Shown piece after piece: positions 43,676 through 52,733 of a DNA stretch of 59,387 bases. Source of the stretch: Prochlorococcus sp. AG-347-L20 (GTDB lineage: Bacteria; Cyanobacteriota; Cyanobacteriia; PCC-6307; Cyanobiaceae); assembly GCA_003281225.1 (NCBI GenBank), contig QCCP01000012.1, forward strand, positions 1 through 59,387. The letters are read 5' to 3'. The notes under the pieces were generated by a model. It was not told where the DNA came from, made no database searches, and was given only the letters and a program-made list of their open reading frames with translations. The position numbers and the translations under genes are program-made. Numbering within the stretch: the first letter of the stretch is position 1; every line of letters starts with the position of its first letter.

Positions 43676-45163
43676 ATGACTACTAATATTGTAAAAATCA
43701 ACCAAGTATTTGAAGACGTAGAAAGCACCTTAGCATATGGACATTTCAGTACTATTCACCCAGGTCATATAAGATATTTAAAACATGCTAAACAAATTGG
43801 GGGGAAACTAATTATTGCCCTTATAGGCAACGTTGATAATAATCCACTTGAATATTCTCAAAAAGAAAGATCAGAAGCGCTTAAATTACTTTCGTTAGGA
43901 GATCTAATCGTTCTTTTAAATAATGATGAACTAAGTATCGCCATAAAAAAAATAAATCCCAAAATACTTGTTTTAGGAAATGAATATAAACAATCTAAAG
44001 TGGAAGCAGTTAAAGAAGCCATAAAAATACAAAGATCGCATAGAAGAAAAGTAATTTTTCACTCAGGTGATATACAGTATGCCTCAACTGAGTTACTTTT
44101 AAATTCGGGCGAACAAATTTCGAAAAGAAGGAAAGAAGAATTTGTAAATGCGTGCAAAAGAAATAATTTAACAAAAGAAAAACTTCTAAGGTCAATTAAT
44201 GCTTGGAGTTCATCAAAAATAGTTGTAATAGGTGATACCATTGTTGACCAGTATGCCGCTTGCGAAGCAATAGGTATGAGTGCAGAAGCTCCAGTTGTTG
44301 TTGTAAAAGAATTAGAGACAAAAAATTTTATTGGAGGAGCAGGAATTGTTGCTTCCCACATAAAAGCTTTAGGAGCAAATTGTCATTACATAAGTGTTGT
44401 TGGTAAAGATGACATTTCTGGTACAGTAAAAAGTGAATTAAAAAATAGAAATATAGACAATAGCTTAATTAGAGATAAGTCTAGACCTACTACTTTTAAA
44501 AAAAGATATTTAGTAGAAAATCAAAAACTTTTTAGGGTTAGTAAGTTGGAAGAACATAATTTAGATAAAAATATTGAAAAAAAAATTATTAGCGAAATTG
44601 AAAAAACAGCCTCTAATGCAGATGGGATCGTGATTTCTGATTTTGTTTACGGTGTTATAACTGAAAAAGTTTTAGCAAAAATAGTGCAAATTTCAAAATC
44701 CCATAATATATTAATATTTGGTGATTTACAGTGCAGCAGTCAGGTCGGCTCAATTAGTAAGTTTAAAGAATTTTCTTTACTTTGTCCAAATGAAAGAGAG
44801 GCCAGAATAGCTCTCCAAGATAAAGATTCAGGTCTTGAAGAACTTAGCAAAAAGTTAATCAAAAAAACTTCAGTCAAAAATCTCATTATGAAATTAGGCT
44901 CAAAAGGATTTATAACTTACGAAGAAATCAATGAAAAAGAGCAGAAAAGTCAGGCTTTCCCCGCACTTTGTGTAAATCCATTAGATGTTTCTGGTGCTGG
45001 AGACGCACTTCTCTCAGTAATGTCAATAGGTATGTCTAGTAAGCAAAGTGTGATGATTACTTCAGCACTCGCTTGTTGCATTTCTTGCTTAGCGGTAGAG
45101 AATATGGGCAATAAACCCATCAGTAAAGATGCTCTAATTGACTTCATAAACCGTATCTTATAA
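43676..45163 (+). CDS. HldE-like bifunctional protein with inverted domain order (cytidylyltransferase-like then PfkB kinase)
   Basis: A 495-residue two-domain protein. Residues about 18-150 are a nucleotidyltransferase of the cytidylyltransferase superfamily, with the HxGH motif at His28-Pro-Gly-His31 (GHFSTIHPGHIRYL). Residues about 180-495 are a PfkB-type sugar kinase, with FIGGAGIVASHIKALGA and the catalytic LDVSGAGDALLS (Asp about 443). E. coli HldE has the kinase first and the nucleotidyltransferase second, so this order is reversed. The expected reactions are phosphorylation of heptose-7-phosphate at C1 and later NDP activation after GmhB. The actual sugar could differ. Confidence 0.85.
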   Translation: MTTNIVKINQVFEDVESTLAYGHFSTIHPGHIRYLKHAKQIGGKLIIALIGNVDNNPLEYSQKERSEALKLLSLGDLIVLLNNDELSIAIKKINPKILVLGNEYKQSKVEAVKEAIKIQRSHRRKVIFHSGDIQYASTELLLNSGEQISKRRKEEFVNACKRNNLTKEKLLRSINAWSSSKIVVIGDTIVDQYAACEAIGMSAEAPVVVVKELETKNFIGGAGIVASHIKALGANCHYISVVGKDDISGTVKSELKNRNIDNSLIRDKSRPTTFKKRYLVENQKLFRVSKLEEHNLDKNIEKKIISEIEKTASNADGIVISDFVYGVITEKVLAKIVQISKSHNILIFGDLQCSSQVGSISKFKEFSLLCPNEREARIALQDKDSGLEELSKKLIKKTSVKNLIMKLGSKGFITYEEINEKEQKSQAFPALCVNPLDVSGAGDALLSVMSIGMSSKQSVMITSALACCISCLAVENMGNKPISKDALIDFINRIL

Positions 45164-45170
45164 AAGAAAT

Positions 45171-46169
45171 ATGAAATTACTTGTTATTGGGAGTAATAGT
45201 TTTAGTGGTTCAAATTTTGTTCTTCATGCTTTGGAAGAGGGCTATGAAGTTTTAGGAGTCAGTAGATCTCAAAATCTAAATAAAATATTTTTACCTTTCA
45301 AATGGGATAATTCAAAAAAATTTTCTGACAACTTTAAATTCATTCAAATTGACCTTAATAAAGATATTGATAGATTAATAAATATAATTGACCAAGAGAA
45401 ACCAAGTTACATTTTTAATTTCGCTGCCCAAGGAATGGTAGCTGAAAGTTGGCTAAATCCAATTCACTGGTATCAGACTAATTTACTATCTCAAGTTTCT
45501 CTTCATGATCAACTTAGAAAAAGAAAATTTATAAAAAAATATATACATGTAACTACTCCTGAAGTTTACGGCTCAACAAATAATAATTGGCTGGATGAAA
45601 ATACTCTTTTTGCTCCATCAACTCCTTATGCAGTTAGCAGAGCAGCTTGTGATTTACATCTTAAAAGTTTTTTTAAGGCATATGATTTTCCAGTTGTCTT
45701 CACTAGATCAGCAAATGTTTATGGCCCCGGGCAACAATTATTCAGAATAATTCCAAGAACAATAATTAGTTGTAAAACAAAAGTGCCTATGCAATTACAT
45801 GGAGGAGGAACCTCAGTTAGATCTTTTATTCATATCAAAGATGTAGTTTCTGCAACACTAACTCTAGGGCTAGAAGCAGAAAATGGGACTACTTGGCATC
45901 TATCAACAAATCACGCTTTGAGCATAAAAGAATTAGTTTCAGAAATTTGTAATATCACCAATACAAACTTTGAAGAGATTGTACAGATAAGTAGTGAAAG
46001 ATTAGGTAAGGATCAAACTTATCTACTAAATAGTAATGCTATTAGAGAGAAGTTTGGTTGGAAAGATACCATAAATTTAAGAGAAGGTTTGTTTGACACT
46101 ATTTCTTGGATTGAAAAAAATATTGAGGTCATAAAAATGTTAAGTTGGGAATACCAACATAAAGAATAG
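45171..46169 (+). CDS. NDP-sugar 4,6-dehydratase/epimerase-like SDR
   Basis: A 332-residue extended SDR. It shows VIGSNSFSGSNFVLHA at the N-terminus, FNFAAQGMVAESW, HVTTPEVYGSTNN and the active-site TPYAVSRAACDLHL, where Arg replaces the usual Lys of Y..K. In dehydratases the motif is 'T-D-E-VYG'; here it is T-P-E, so the Asp is missing and the Glu kept. It may be an epimerase or dehydratase for the NDP-heptose made upstream. The altered residues lower confidence in a standard activity. Confidence 0.75.
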   Translation: MKLLVIGSNSFSGSNFVLHALEEGYEVLGVSRSQNLNKIFLPFKWDNSKKFSDNFKFIQIDLNKDIDRLINIIDQEKPSYIFNFAAQGMVAESWLNPIHWYQTNLLSQVSLHDQLRKRKFIKKYIHVTTPEVYGSTNNNWLDENTLFAPSTPYAVSRAACDLHLKSFFKAYDFPVVFTRSANVYGPGQQLFRIIPRTIISCKTKVPMQLHGGGTSVRSFIHIKDVVSATLTLGLEAENGTTWHLSTNHALSIKELVSEICNITNTNFEEIVQISSERLGKDQTYLLNSNAIREKFGWKDTINLREGLFDTISWIEKNIEVIKMLSWEYQHKE

Positions 46170-46171
46170 AT

Positions 46172-47119
46172 ATGAAAATACTCATAACGGGTGGATCTGG
46201 ATATGTAGGATCAGTTCTTATTCCGCTTTTACTAAATGAAGGTCATAATATTATTTCAGTAGATACTCAATGGTTTGGGAACTATTTACCTAAACATCCC
46301 AATTTACAAAACCTCAAGATAGATATAAGGGAAACCGATCTTATACCCCTAGAAGGCGTGCATACAGTAATTCACCTTGCAAATATTGCGAATGATCCAG
46401 CCGTTGAACTTAATCCAACATTAAGCTGGGAAATAAATGTTCTTTCCAGCCTCCAATTAATCGAAAAGGCTGTAAAAAATGGTGTTGAGAAATTTATTTT
46501 TGCCAGTTCTGGTAGTGTATACGGAATTAAAGATGAGCCAAAAGTTACTGAAGATTTACCATTAGTGCCTATTTCTGTTTACAATAAAACCAAAATGATT
46601 GCGGAAAGAGTTTTCCTCTCTTATCTAGACAGAATTAAAATTTACAATATAAGACCAGCAACAGTTTGTGGCTTTTCACCAAGGATGAGACTTGATGTGA
46701 GTGTTAATATGTTAACTTTCCAAGCACTGAAAAATAAGAAGATTACTGTTTTTGGAGGAAGTCAAATAAGACCTAATATAAATATCAAAGATATGATTAG
46801 AGTATACAAATTCTTTATAGATAATGAAGCTAAACCAGGAAATTACAATGCAGGATTTGAAAATATCTCCATTCTAGAAATCGCAAAGTTAGTTAGAGAA
46901 GAAATCCCTGCGGAAATTGTGGTTACGGAGTCTAATGATCCAAGATCCTATAGACAAGATTCTTCGAAACTCATAGAAATTGGATTTCAACCAAAATTTG
47001 GAGTTAAAGAGGCCATTAATGAGATTAAAGAAATGTTTGATTTAGGAAAACTTGAAGATAAAGAGAATTATTACACTGTAAAATGGATGAAAAAACTCAA
47101 ACTTGAACAAATTCAATAA
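46172..47119 (+). CDS. NAD-dependent nucleotide-sugar epimerase (SDR)
   Basis: A 315-residue extended SDR with TGGSGYVGSVLIPLL, IHLANIANDPAVEL, FASSGSVYGI and the active-site SVYNKTKMIAERV (Y...K). It follows the previous SDR by 2 bp and is probably the last gene of the plus-strand heptose group. A C4 or C6 epimerase or a reductase function on an NDP-sugar is likely. Its last residues, YYTVKWMKKLKLE, resemble the end of the unknown protein at 21821-22081. Confidence 0.8.
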   Translation: MKILITGGSGYVGSVLIPLLLNEGHNIISVDTQWFGNYLPKHPNLQNLKIDIRETDLIPLEGVHTVIHLANIANDPAVELNPTLSWEINVLSSLQLIEKAVKNGVEKFIFASSGSVYGIKDEPKVTEDLPLVPISVYNKTKMIAERVFLSYLDRIKIYNIRPATVCGFSPRMRLDVSVNMLTFQALKNKKITVFGGSQIRPNINIKDMIRVYKFFIDNEAKPGNYNAGFENISILEIAKLVREEIPAEIVVTESNDPRSYRQDSSKLIEIGFQPKFGVKEAINEIKEMFDLGKLEDKENYYTVKWMKKLKLEQIQ

Positions 47120-47217
47120 TTTAGATGTATGTACGATAATTAAATTCTAGAAAATAATTAACATGATTAGAATAACTGTAGTCTTAAAGACTCAATAATT
47201 TTAAGGTAATTGTTTTA

Positions 47218-47922
47218 CTATCCCTTCTTAATATTCTTATTGATGTAGTATTCAGCCATCAAAAAATCTGCTTCAGAATCAATATTAACTGACTCTTCTT
47301 GAGTCATAATATATGGTATACACTCTGGATTGCTAAAAGTAGATAGGGAAATTACATCATCAATTTTAGAAAGATATATCGCACCATTTCTGATATAAAC
47401 CTTGGGTAATTTTTGTCTTGGCCTCATATCTTCGTATCCAGTATCTATGTAATTTATTAATTTATCATTGTGAATCTTTTTCATTCTTAGAGGATGATAA
47501 GATTCAACCTCAACAACAGAAATAAGACTATTTCCATTACGCTCTTCTAATTTTCTAATACATTCATCAATGTGAATTGCTTTCCTTAAAGGGCAAGTAG
47601 GTTGTAATAACATTATGTGTGTATATTGATTTATTAAATCATTAAATTTATTGAGTTCATATTTAACAACATCAATTGTTAAAGCTGTATCGTTTGCGAG
47701 ATGTGCGGGTCTTAAACAATTGGGAATAGCCCCATAACTCTCTCCAAGTTCAGTAATGAACTCCGAATCAGAACTCACTATAAAGTCATCTATTAGATTT
47801 GATTTTTTTACTTCTTCAAATGTATATTCTATTAATGTTTTGCCAGATATTTTTTTAATATTTTTTTGTTTTACCCCCCTTGATCCTATTCTTGCTGGAA
47901 TAATCCCAATTACTTTTAACAT
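47218..47922 (-). CDS. neuA: Acylneuraminate cytidylyltransferase (CMP-nonulosonate synthetase)
   Basis: A 234-residue enzyme with the full N-terminal CTP loop IIPARIGSRGVKQKNIK, SGKTLIEYTFEE, IVSSDSEFI, RPAHLANDTALTIDVVKYEL, LLQPTCPLR and YIRNGAIYL. It activates a nonulosonic acid (sialic, legionaminic or pseudaminic type) as the CMP-sugar. A NeuB-type synthase is encoded about 4 kb to the right. It is cotranscribed with the hydroxyacid dehydrogenase that starts upstream (2-bp gap). The exact nonulosonate is not determined by sequence. Confidence 0.87.
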   Translation of the reverse strand: MLKVIGIIPARIGSRGVKQKNIKKISGKTLIEYTFEEVKKSNLIDDFIVSSDSEFITELGESYGAIPNCLRPAHLANDTALTIDVVKYELNKFNDLINQYTHIMLLQPTCPLRKAIHIDECIRKLEERNGNSLISVVEVESYHPLRMKKIHNDKLINYIDTGYEDMRPRQKLPKVYIRNGAIYLSKIDDVISLSTFSNPECIPYIMTQEESVNIDSEADFLMAEYYINKNIKKG

Positions 47923-47924
47923 AA

Positions 47925-48902
47925 TTAAAAATAGATATTACAAATATTTTGCATTTTCTCAATCTTATTTCCCAAGAAACATTTCAAATTATATTCAAAC
48001 AATTTTATTTGCTCTGGCCAATAAGATGGATCAAAAGCTCCTATATGAGGTGTTATGAGTAAATTTTCTTGATTCAAAAGATTAGATTTTTCAGAAGTCT
48101 CATCATGATAATAAACATCTAATGCGGCACCAGCCAAGTTTTTATTTAGTGCCTCATAAAGATGCATCTGATTCACATGTAAAGACCTTCCATTATTTAT
48201 AAAATATGAATTGCTAGGCATATTATCAAATATTTCTTCACTAAAAATATTTTTTAATTTAATATTATATGGGAGAAGTCCGATAACAAAATTATGAGAC
48301 TTAACCAAGTCTTTTAATTTGTCTATGGTAAAAACATTGATACCAGTACTTGAGACTCTCTCTTTAGAAGCAATCGCAGTAACTTCAGCACCCATTTGCT
48401 TTAAAGAATTAGCTATTTTGCTTCCAATATTTCCAAATCCAACTATTAAAAATTTCAACTCATTTAAATTAAGAATTTTTTGAGAATTTAAATCATAGTT
48501 TTCTCTTGATAAAGAATTTGATTGCCTCATTCTGTCTACAATAAAACCTTGCCTTAGTAAATAAAAAACTTGAAACATTGTATGTGCATACATCCCATCT
48601 GTTACTGAATTTGGACTATTAGTAACTAAGATTTTTCTTTTTTTATTATCCTTTATTGACTCAAATCTATCAATTCCTACTGAACCAAAATGTATCCACT
48701 CCAATTTAGGAAACCTATCTAGAAAATCATTGGGAAGTCTATTTCCCCAATAGATTCTAAAATCTTTAGTATCTATATTCTTGCAATCTGACTTGTAAAC
48801 GAAATTAGAAGACTTGAAATTATTTGAAAGTTTCGTTCTATATATCTCAGGTACATTGTACATTTTCAAATTAAGGTCTAAATCACAAAATATTAATTCC
48901 AT
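47925..48902 (-). CDS. D-2-hydroxyacid dehydrogenase family protein
   Basis: A 325-residue NAD-dependent dehydrogenase with the Rossmann loop LIVGFGNIGSKIANSL. The catalytic Arg is in INNGRSLHVNQ, Glu in DVYYHDETSEKSN, and His in LITPHIGAF. It may act on a keto or hydroxy acid related to nonulosonate or serine metabolism. Its 5' end is only 49 bp from the glycosyltransferase start that I prefer on the other strand. The substrate is unknown. Confidence 0.8.
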   Translation of the reverse strand: MELIFCDLDLNLKMYNVPEIYRTKLSNNFKSSNFVYKSDCKNIDTKDFRIYWGNRLPNDFLDRFPKLEWIHFGSVGIDRFESIKDNKKRKILVTNSPNSVTDGMYAHTMFQVFYLLRQGFIVDRMRQSNSLSRENYDLNSQKILNLNELKFLIVGFGNIGSKIANSLKQMGAEVTAIASKERVSSTGINVFTIDKLKDLVKSHNFVIGLLPYNIKLKNIFSEEIFDNMPSNSYFINNGRSLHVNQMHLYEALNKNLAGAALDVYYHDETSEKSNLLNQENLLITPHIGAFDPSYWPEQIKLFEYNLKCFLGNKIEKMQNICNIYF

Positions 48903-48951
48903 AATTCATTTGGCTTATAATAATATTAATAAATTTCTCTCATCAATTCTA

Positions 48952-50265
48952 TTGTCAACTATATCTATTGTAATAAGAACGTATAATGAAGAAAAATGGA
49001 TTCGACATTGCTTGAGTGCCATATTCTCTCAAGATTTCGAACATTTTGATGTAGTTATTGTTGATAATAATAGTACTGATAAAACTCTTTCTATTGTAAA
49101 TAGCTTTCCTGTAAAAAAAATTATAAAAATTGAAAAATATTTACCTGGTTTAGCTTTGAATATGGGTGTACAGGCAAATAATGCAAAATACTATGTTTTC
49201 TTGTCTGCTCATTGTATTCCTTGCGACAAATATTGGCTTAAAAATTTACTGCAACACATTAATCAAAATAAATTTATCATGGGCGCATATGGAAGGCAAG
49301 TCCCTTTGCCATCCTCAGAACCTATAGACAAAAGGGACTTATGGATGACTTTTAGTTGCGAAAGTAGAGTAAGCAAATTAGATGGTTTTTTTCATAATGC
49401 CAATAGCATTGTGAGGGCAAGTTATTTTGATAATAATCTTTTTGATCAAAAAGTTACAAATGCAGAAGATCATCTTTGGGGTAAGAAAGTAATAAATTCT
49501 GGATTCCAATTAGCATATTGCGCAGATGCAAAAGTATTTCATCATCATGGCCTTCATCAGGGGAGTCCTCCCAAAAGAGTTTCAGGTGTTGTTAAACAAT
49601 TGGAAAAAAATATGAAAGATGAAAATATTCAAATTCCTGATTCATTAACCATTTCAGGGAGTTTAATTTATACGATAATAATTATGCCTAAATATTTAGG
49701 TGACAAGATAGGATCACAAATTAAATCATATATTCAGATAATTAGCCAAATAGAAAGTTTAAAAAAAATTTTTTTTATTATTCCTGAGAAGATAAATCAT
49801 ACTAATGAATTTTCGGACTCAGCTAAAGAAATATATTTTTTAGAAAGGGACTTTTTTAAAACTTCACTGGAGTCTGACACCAAATTACTACTTCAAGAAA
49901 TATTAAACTACATAGAGACAAAATATATGGTGCCTGATCATATTCTTTACCTAAATGCTTCCTATATAAATAAGAAATCTAATTTAATTAATTTAATAAA
50001 TACTCATTTATCAACTAACTTTTCTATTACATTAATAGGCCAAAAAACATATCAATGTATTTGGGCTAACAATGATAAATTAGGCTATCAACCAGTAAGC
50101 CCTGATTTATTAAAACCAAAAAATTCCCGTAAACCGCTTTACAATGTATTTTATGGGTTAGGGACTATTTATTTAACGTGCGATTTAAGAGATACTGTGA
50201 ATTCAGAATTGATTACAGGGATTCTTGAGATTGAGGAAAATCAATCTATCAATAGATTAAAATAA
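48952..50265 (+). CDS. Family 2 glycosyltransferase fused to a degenerate cytidylyltransferase-like domain
   Basis: A protein of 437 residues from the TTG at 48952. Upstream in-frame TTG codons at 48814, 48856 and 48910 exist, but the family starts as STISIVIRTYNE. Residues about 3-210 are a GT2 domain with VVIVDNNSTDKTL, the acidic triad region, and NAEDHLWGKKV. The last 200 residues resemble NeuA: IYFLERDFFKTSLESD, PDHILYLNASYI and YGLGTIYLTCD match its middle and end, but the CTP loop (R.GSKG..KN) is not conserved. It could be a fused, possibly inactive partner or a binding domain. The ATG of the next gene overlaps its stop (TAATG). Confidence 0.65.
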   Translation: MSTISIVIRTYNEEKWIRHCLSAIFSQDFEHFDVVIVDNNSTDKTLSIVNSFPVKKIIKIEKYLPGLALNMGVQANNAKYYVFLSAHCIPCDKYWLKNLLQHINQNKFIMGAYGRQVPLPSSEPIDKRDLWMTFSCESRVSKLDGFFHNANSIVRASYFDNNLFDQKVTNAEDHLWGKKVINSGFQLAYCADAKVFHHHGLHQGSPPKRVSGVVKQLEKNMKDENIQIPDSLTISGSLIYTIIIMPKYLGDKIGSQIKSYIQIISQIESLKKIFFIIPEKINHTNEFSDSAKEIYFLERDFFKTSLESDTKLLLQEILNYIETKYMVPDHILYLNASYINKKSNLINLINTHLSTNFSITLIGQKTYQCIWANNDKLGYQPVSPDLLKPKNSRKPLYNVFYGLGTIYLTCDLRDTVNSELITGILEIEENQSINRLK

Positions 50266-51407
50266 TGCACATTATTGATTCAATAACTCCAATATTAATT
50301 TCTAGTGATTATGGCGATAATAATATACTAGGCCAACCATTAGGTTTAAAAACTATTGGGATAATAAAAATAACAACTAATGCAGGAGAATATGGTTTTG
50401 GAGAATCATATATAGCTATATACATTCCTGAATTATTTGAAACTTTGGTTAATTACATTGCCAAATATCTTACGAATAAATCTTTTAAAGATCCTAGGGA
50501 AATTTACGAATCTTTTTTCATACCATTTTGCTCAAGCAATGGATTGTTAGCATCTATATATTCAGCTATTGATATAGCGTTATGGGACATAACATGTAAA
50601 AGTTCTAAGAAATCATTAAATGATTTTCTTAAATTGGAAAATAATAATAATTTTAATTTTTACTTTAGCGGTGGAAGTGCAGCTTTTAATCCTAATGAAA
50701 TTACAGATGAAATTGAAACAGTTAATAAGAAAATATTTAAAGGGTACAAAATGAGAATAGGTAAAGCTAATTGGGCTTATGATTTAAAAAGAATCGAATC
50801 TGCACGAAAAAAATGGGATCAATTTTTAATGTTAGATTCAATAATGGGAACAATTAGACCACCATTAGAAGCCCATGAATGGTCTACAAAACTTAGCTCA
50901 TTAGAAGAATTCAACCCACTATGGTTAGAGGAACCACTTGACCCGGAAAATATAGAAGGAATTAATAAAATTAAAAGCTTTAATTTCAGAATATCATTAG
51001 CATTAGGCGAGTCATTAACAGGTAAATTAGGAATTAGAGCATATTTAAAAAATGAAAATTTAGATTTCCTCCAATTAGACGTAACAAACTGTGGAGGGAT
51101 TTCAATGCTTATCTCTATGCTCCAGGAAATTAGACTTAGCAAGAAAAGGATTACTATGCATGTATGGGGCTCACCTTTAGCTTTTTCAGCAAATTTAAAG
51201 TTTGCTTCCATCTTACAAAACGTAGAGTGGGTGGAATATCCAGGTGTTAAATTGCATTGCTTCGATGAATTAGATAAAAACTATTATTCCAACTCTCCTA
51301 ATTTTGAAAAATACTTATACGAATATCAATTTACCTCTATTGACTTTACAGAAGTTAAAAAGAAACATCCATATGTTGATGGAACTGGATTCGTTATGCC
51401 TAACTAA
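50265..51407 (+). CDS. Enolase-superfamily enzyme (mandelate racemase/sugar-acid dehydratase type)
   Basis: A 380-residue protein with the metal ligands in order: Asp in FLMLDSIMG, Glu in LWLEEPLDPE, Glu in ALGESLTG. A His acid-base is in RITMHVWGSP, as in mandelate racemase relatives. The 'KxK' base motif reads YKMRIGK, so the second Lys is Arg. Homologues dehydrate or racemise sugar acids and other carboxylates. Its place before neuB suggests that it prepares or modifies a sugar acid. The true substrate is unknown. Confidence 0.8.
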   Translation: MHIIDSITPILISSDYGDNNILGQPLGLKTIGIIKITTNAGEYGFGESYIAIYIPELFETLVNYIAKYLTNKSFKDPREIYESFFIPFCSSNGLLASIYSAIDIALWDITCKSSKKSLNDFLKLENNNNFNFYFSGGSAAFNPNEITDEIETVNKKIFKGYKMRIGKANWAYDLKRIESARKKWDQFLMLDSIMGTIRPPLEAHEWSTKLSSLEEFNPLWLEEPLDPENIEGINKIKSFNFRISLALGESLTGKLGIRAYLKNENLDFLQLDVTNCGGISMLISMLQEIRLSKKRITMHVWGSPLAFSANLKFASILQNVEWVEYPGVKLHCFDELDKNYYSNSPNFEKYLYEYQFTSIDFTEVKKKHPYVDGTGFVMPN

Positions 51408-51484
51408 AATTAAATTATTAATTTATTTATTAACTCAATAAAAAAGAAATGTTAGATTAATTAAATTATAGAAATTAATAGAAC

Positions 51485-52543
51485 ATGCTTTATCCAGGAA
51501 TTAAAAATTCAACTGTCGATTTCTCAAACTATAGCTACTGTCATATTATTGCCGAAATTGGTCTTAACCATAATGGCTCAATTGAATTAGCCAAAGAAAA
51601 TATAAGAAAATCAGTTATCGCTGGATGTACTTACGTAAAAATACAAAAAAGGTCTCCCTTAGATTTATCTTCTAAAGGAATGCTAATTGATAAATTTGAT
51701 AAATGCCCAGCATTTGGAAGTAATCAACTACAGGTCCGAGATAGGCATGAATTCACCAAAAAACAATATTTAGAATTAGCTAATTATGCAGAAAGTTATG
51801 GTGCCTTATTATTTACATCTGTTTTCGATATTCCTAGTCTTGAATTTGCATTAGATTGCAATTGTAAGATAATTAAAATAGCCTCACATTCAAATACTAA
51901 TAGTCAATTACTTAATAAAATTAACGAGTATAAATTACCTTCAATAATGAGCACTGGAGGAGCATCTATTCAAGAAATAGATGAAGCTGTTAATCTTCTA
52001 AGTGATTGCAATTTATCTCTTATGCACTGCGTATCAGCATATCCCACGCCAAAAGAATTAGCTTCCTTAGGAACTATTCCTTTTCTGCATGAAAGATATT
52101 CCCTCCCAGTGGGATTTTCATCTCACGAAAATGGTATTTCTCAATCAATTGCTTCAGCAGCATTGGGTGCGTGCATGATTGAAAGACACGTTACGCTTTC
52201 GCAAACGATGGAAGGTTTAGATCATAAAATCTCTCTAAATTTTGAAGAGCTTTCATCTCTTAGGAATCACATAAATAATATAGTGGGGACCATAAACATA
52301 AAGAAAGAGATTTTTGAACAAGAATTTAGCGCAAGAAATAACTATCATGTTGGGATATATGCTTTGAGGGATATTCAAAAAGGAGAAATACTTAAAACTG
52401 GAGAAAATATAAGACTATGCCAACCAGCAGGTGATTTCAGAATAAATTTAACAGGACTAGAAGTGAACTCCTCAAATAAACCTGTTGAAGTCATTTCCAA
52501 TATAAAAGAAGGTGAACAGATCAAAAAAAATCAAGTTAGCTAA
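51485..52543 (+). CDS. neuB: N-acetylneuraminate synthase-like (NeuB family) with SAF domain
   Basis: A 352-residue protein. The NeuB domain has IIAEIGLNHNGSIELAK, YVKIQKRSPLDL (usual 'VKFQ' changed to VKIQKR), HCVSAYPTP and GFSSHENGISQ, then IERHVTLSQTMEGLDHKISL. The C-terminal SAF domain is YALRDIQKGEILKTGENIRLC. NeuB condenses phosphoenolpyruvate with a hexosamine such as ManNAc to form a nonulosonate. With neuA in the same region, the island can probably make a CMP-activated nonulosonate. No NeuC-type epimerase was seen, so the precursor source is uncertain. Confidence 0.87.
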   Translation: MLYPGIKNSTVDFSNYSYCHIIAEIGLNHNGSIELAKENIRKSVIAGCTYVKIQKRSPLDLSSKGMLIDKFDKCPAFGSNQLQVRDRHEFTKKQYLELANYAESYGALLFTSVFDIPSLEFALDCNCKIIKIASHSNTNSQLLNKINEYKLPSIMSTGGASIQEIDEAVNLLSDCNLSLMHCVSAYPTPKELASLGTIPFLHERYSLPVGFSSHENGISQSIASAALGACMIERHVTLSQTMEGLDHKISLNFEELSSLRNHINNIVGTINIKKEIFEQEFSARNNYHVGIYALRDIQKGEILKTGENIRLCQPAGDFRINLTGLEVNSSNKPVEVISNIKEGEQIKKNQVS

Positions 52544-52575
52544 AATTACAAATTTAAAAATTTCTTTTACCTAAT

Positions 52576-52618
52576 TAATCAAAAAAACAAACCACCGAAA
52601 TTTACTTTTTTTTGATTA
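52576..52618. terminator. Long A/T hairpin, possible bidirectional terminator
   Basis: TAATCAAAAAAA and TTTTTTTGATTA form a perfect 12-bp stem around a 19-nt loop, 33 bp after the neuB stop. The stem is mostly A-T, and the T-run on the 3' side could serve as the release tract. Confidence 0.4.
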
Positions 52619-52733
52619 TTTTGTATTATAAAAAATAATTAAATATAAAACTTTTTAAAAATACTTGAACTTATTTCTACTTAAGATTAATTTTAATTAG
52701 TAGCAACAATTATTAATAATAAAATTTAAATTT

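Noticed and set aside
47180-47192. AGTCTT-A-AAGACT inverted repeat between convergent genes
   Set aside because: A one-base loop cannot form a normal hairpin and no T-run follows, so I do not call it a terminator.
50819-51211. 130-codon minus-strand ORF
   Set aside because: Antisense to the enolase-superfamily gene, which has clear metal-binding motifs; the minus-strand peptide shows none.
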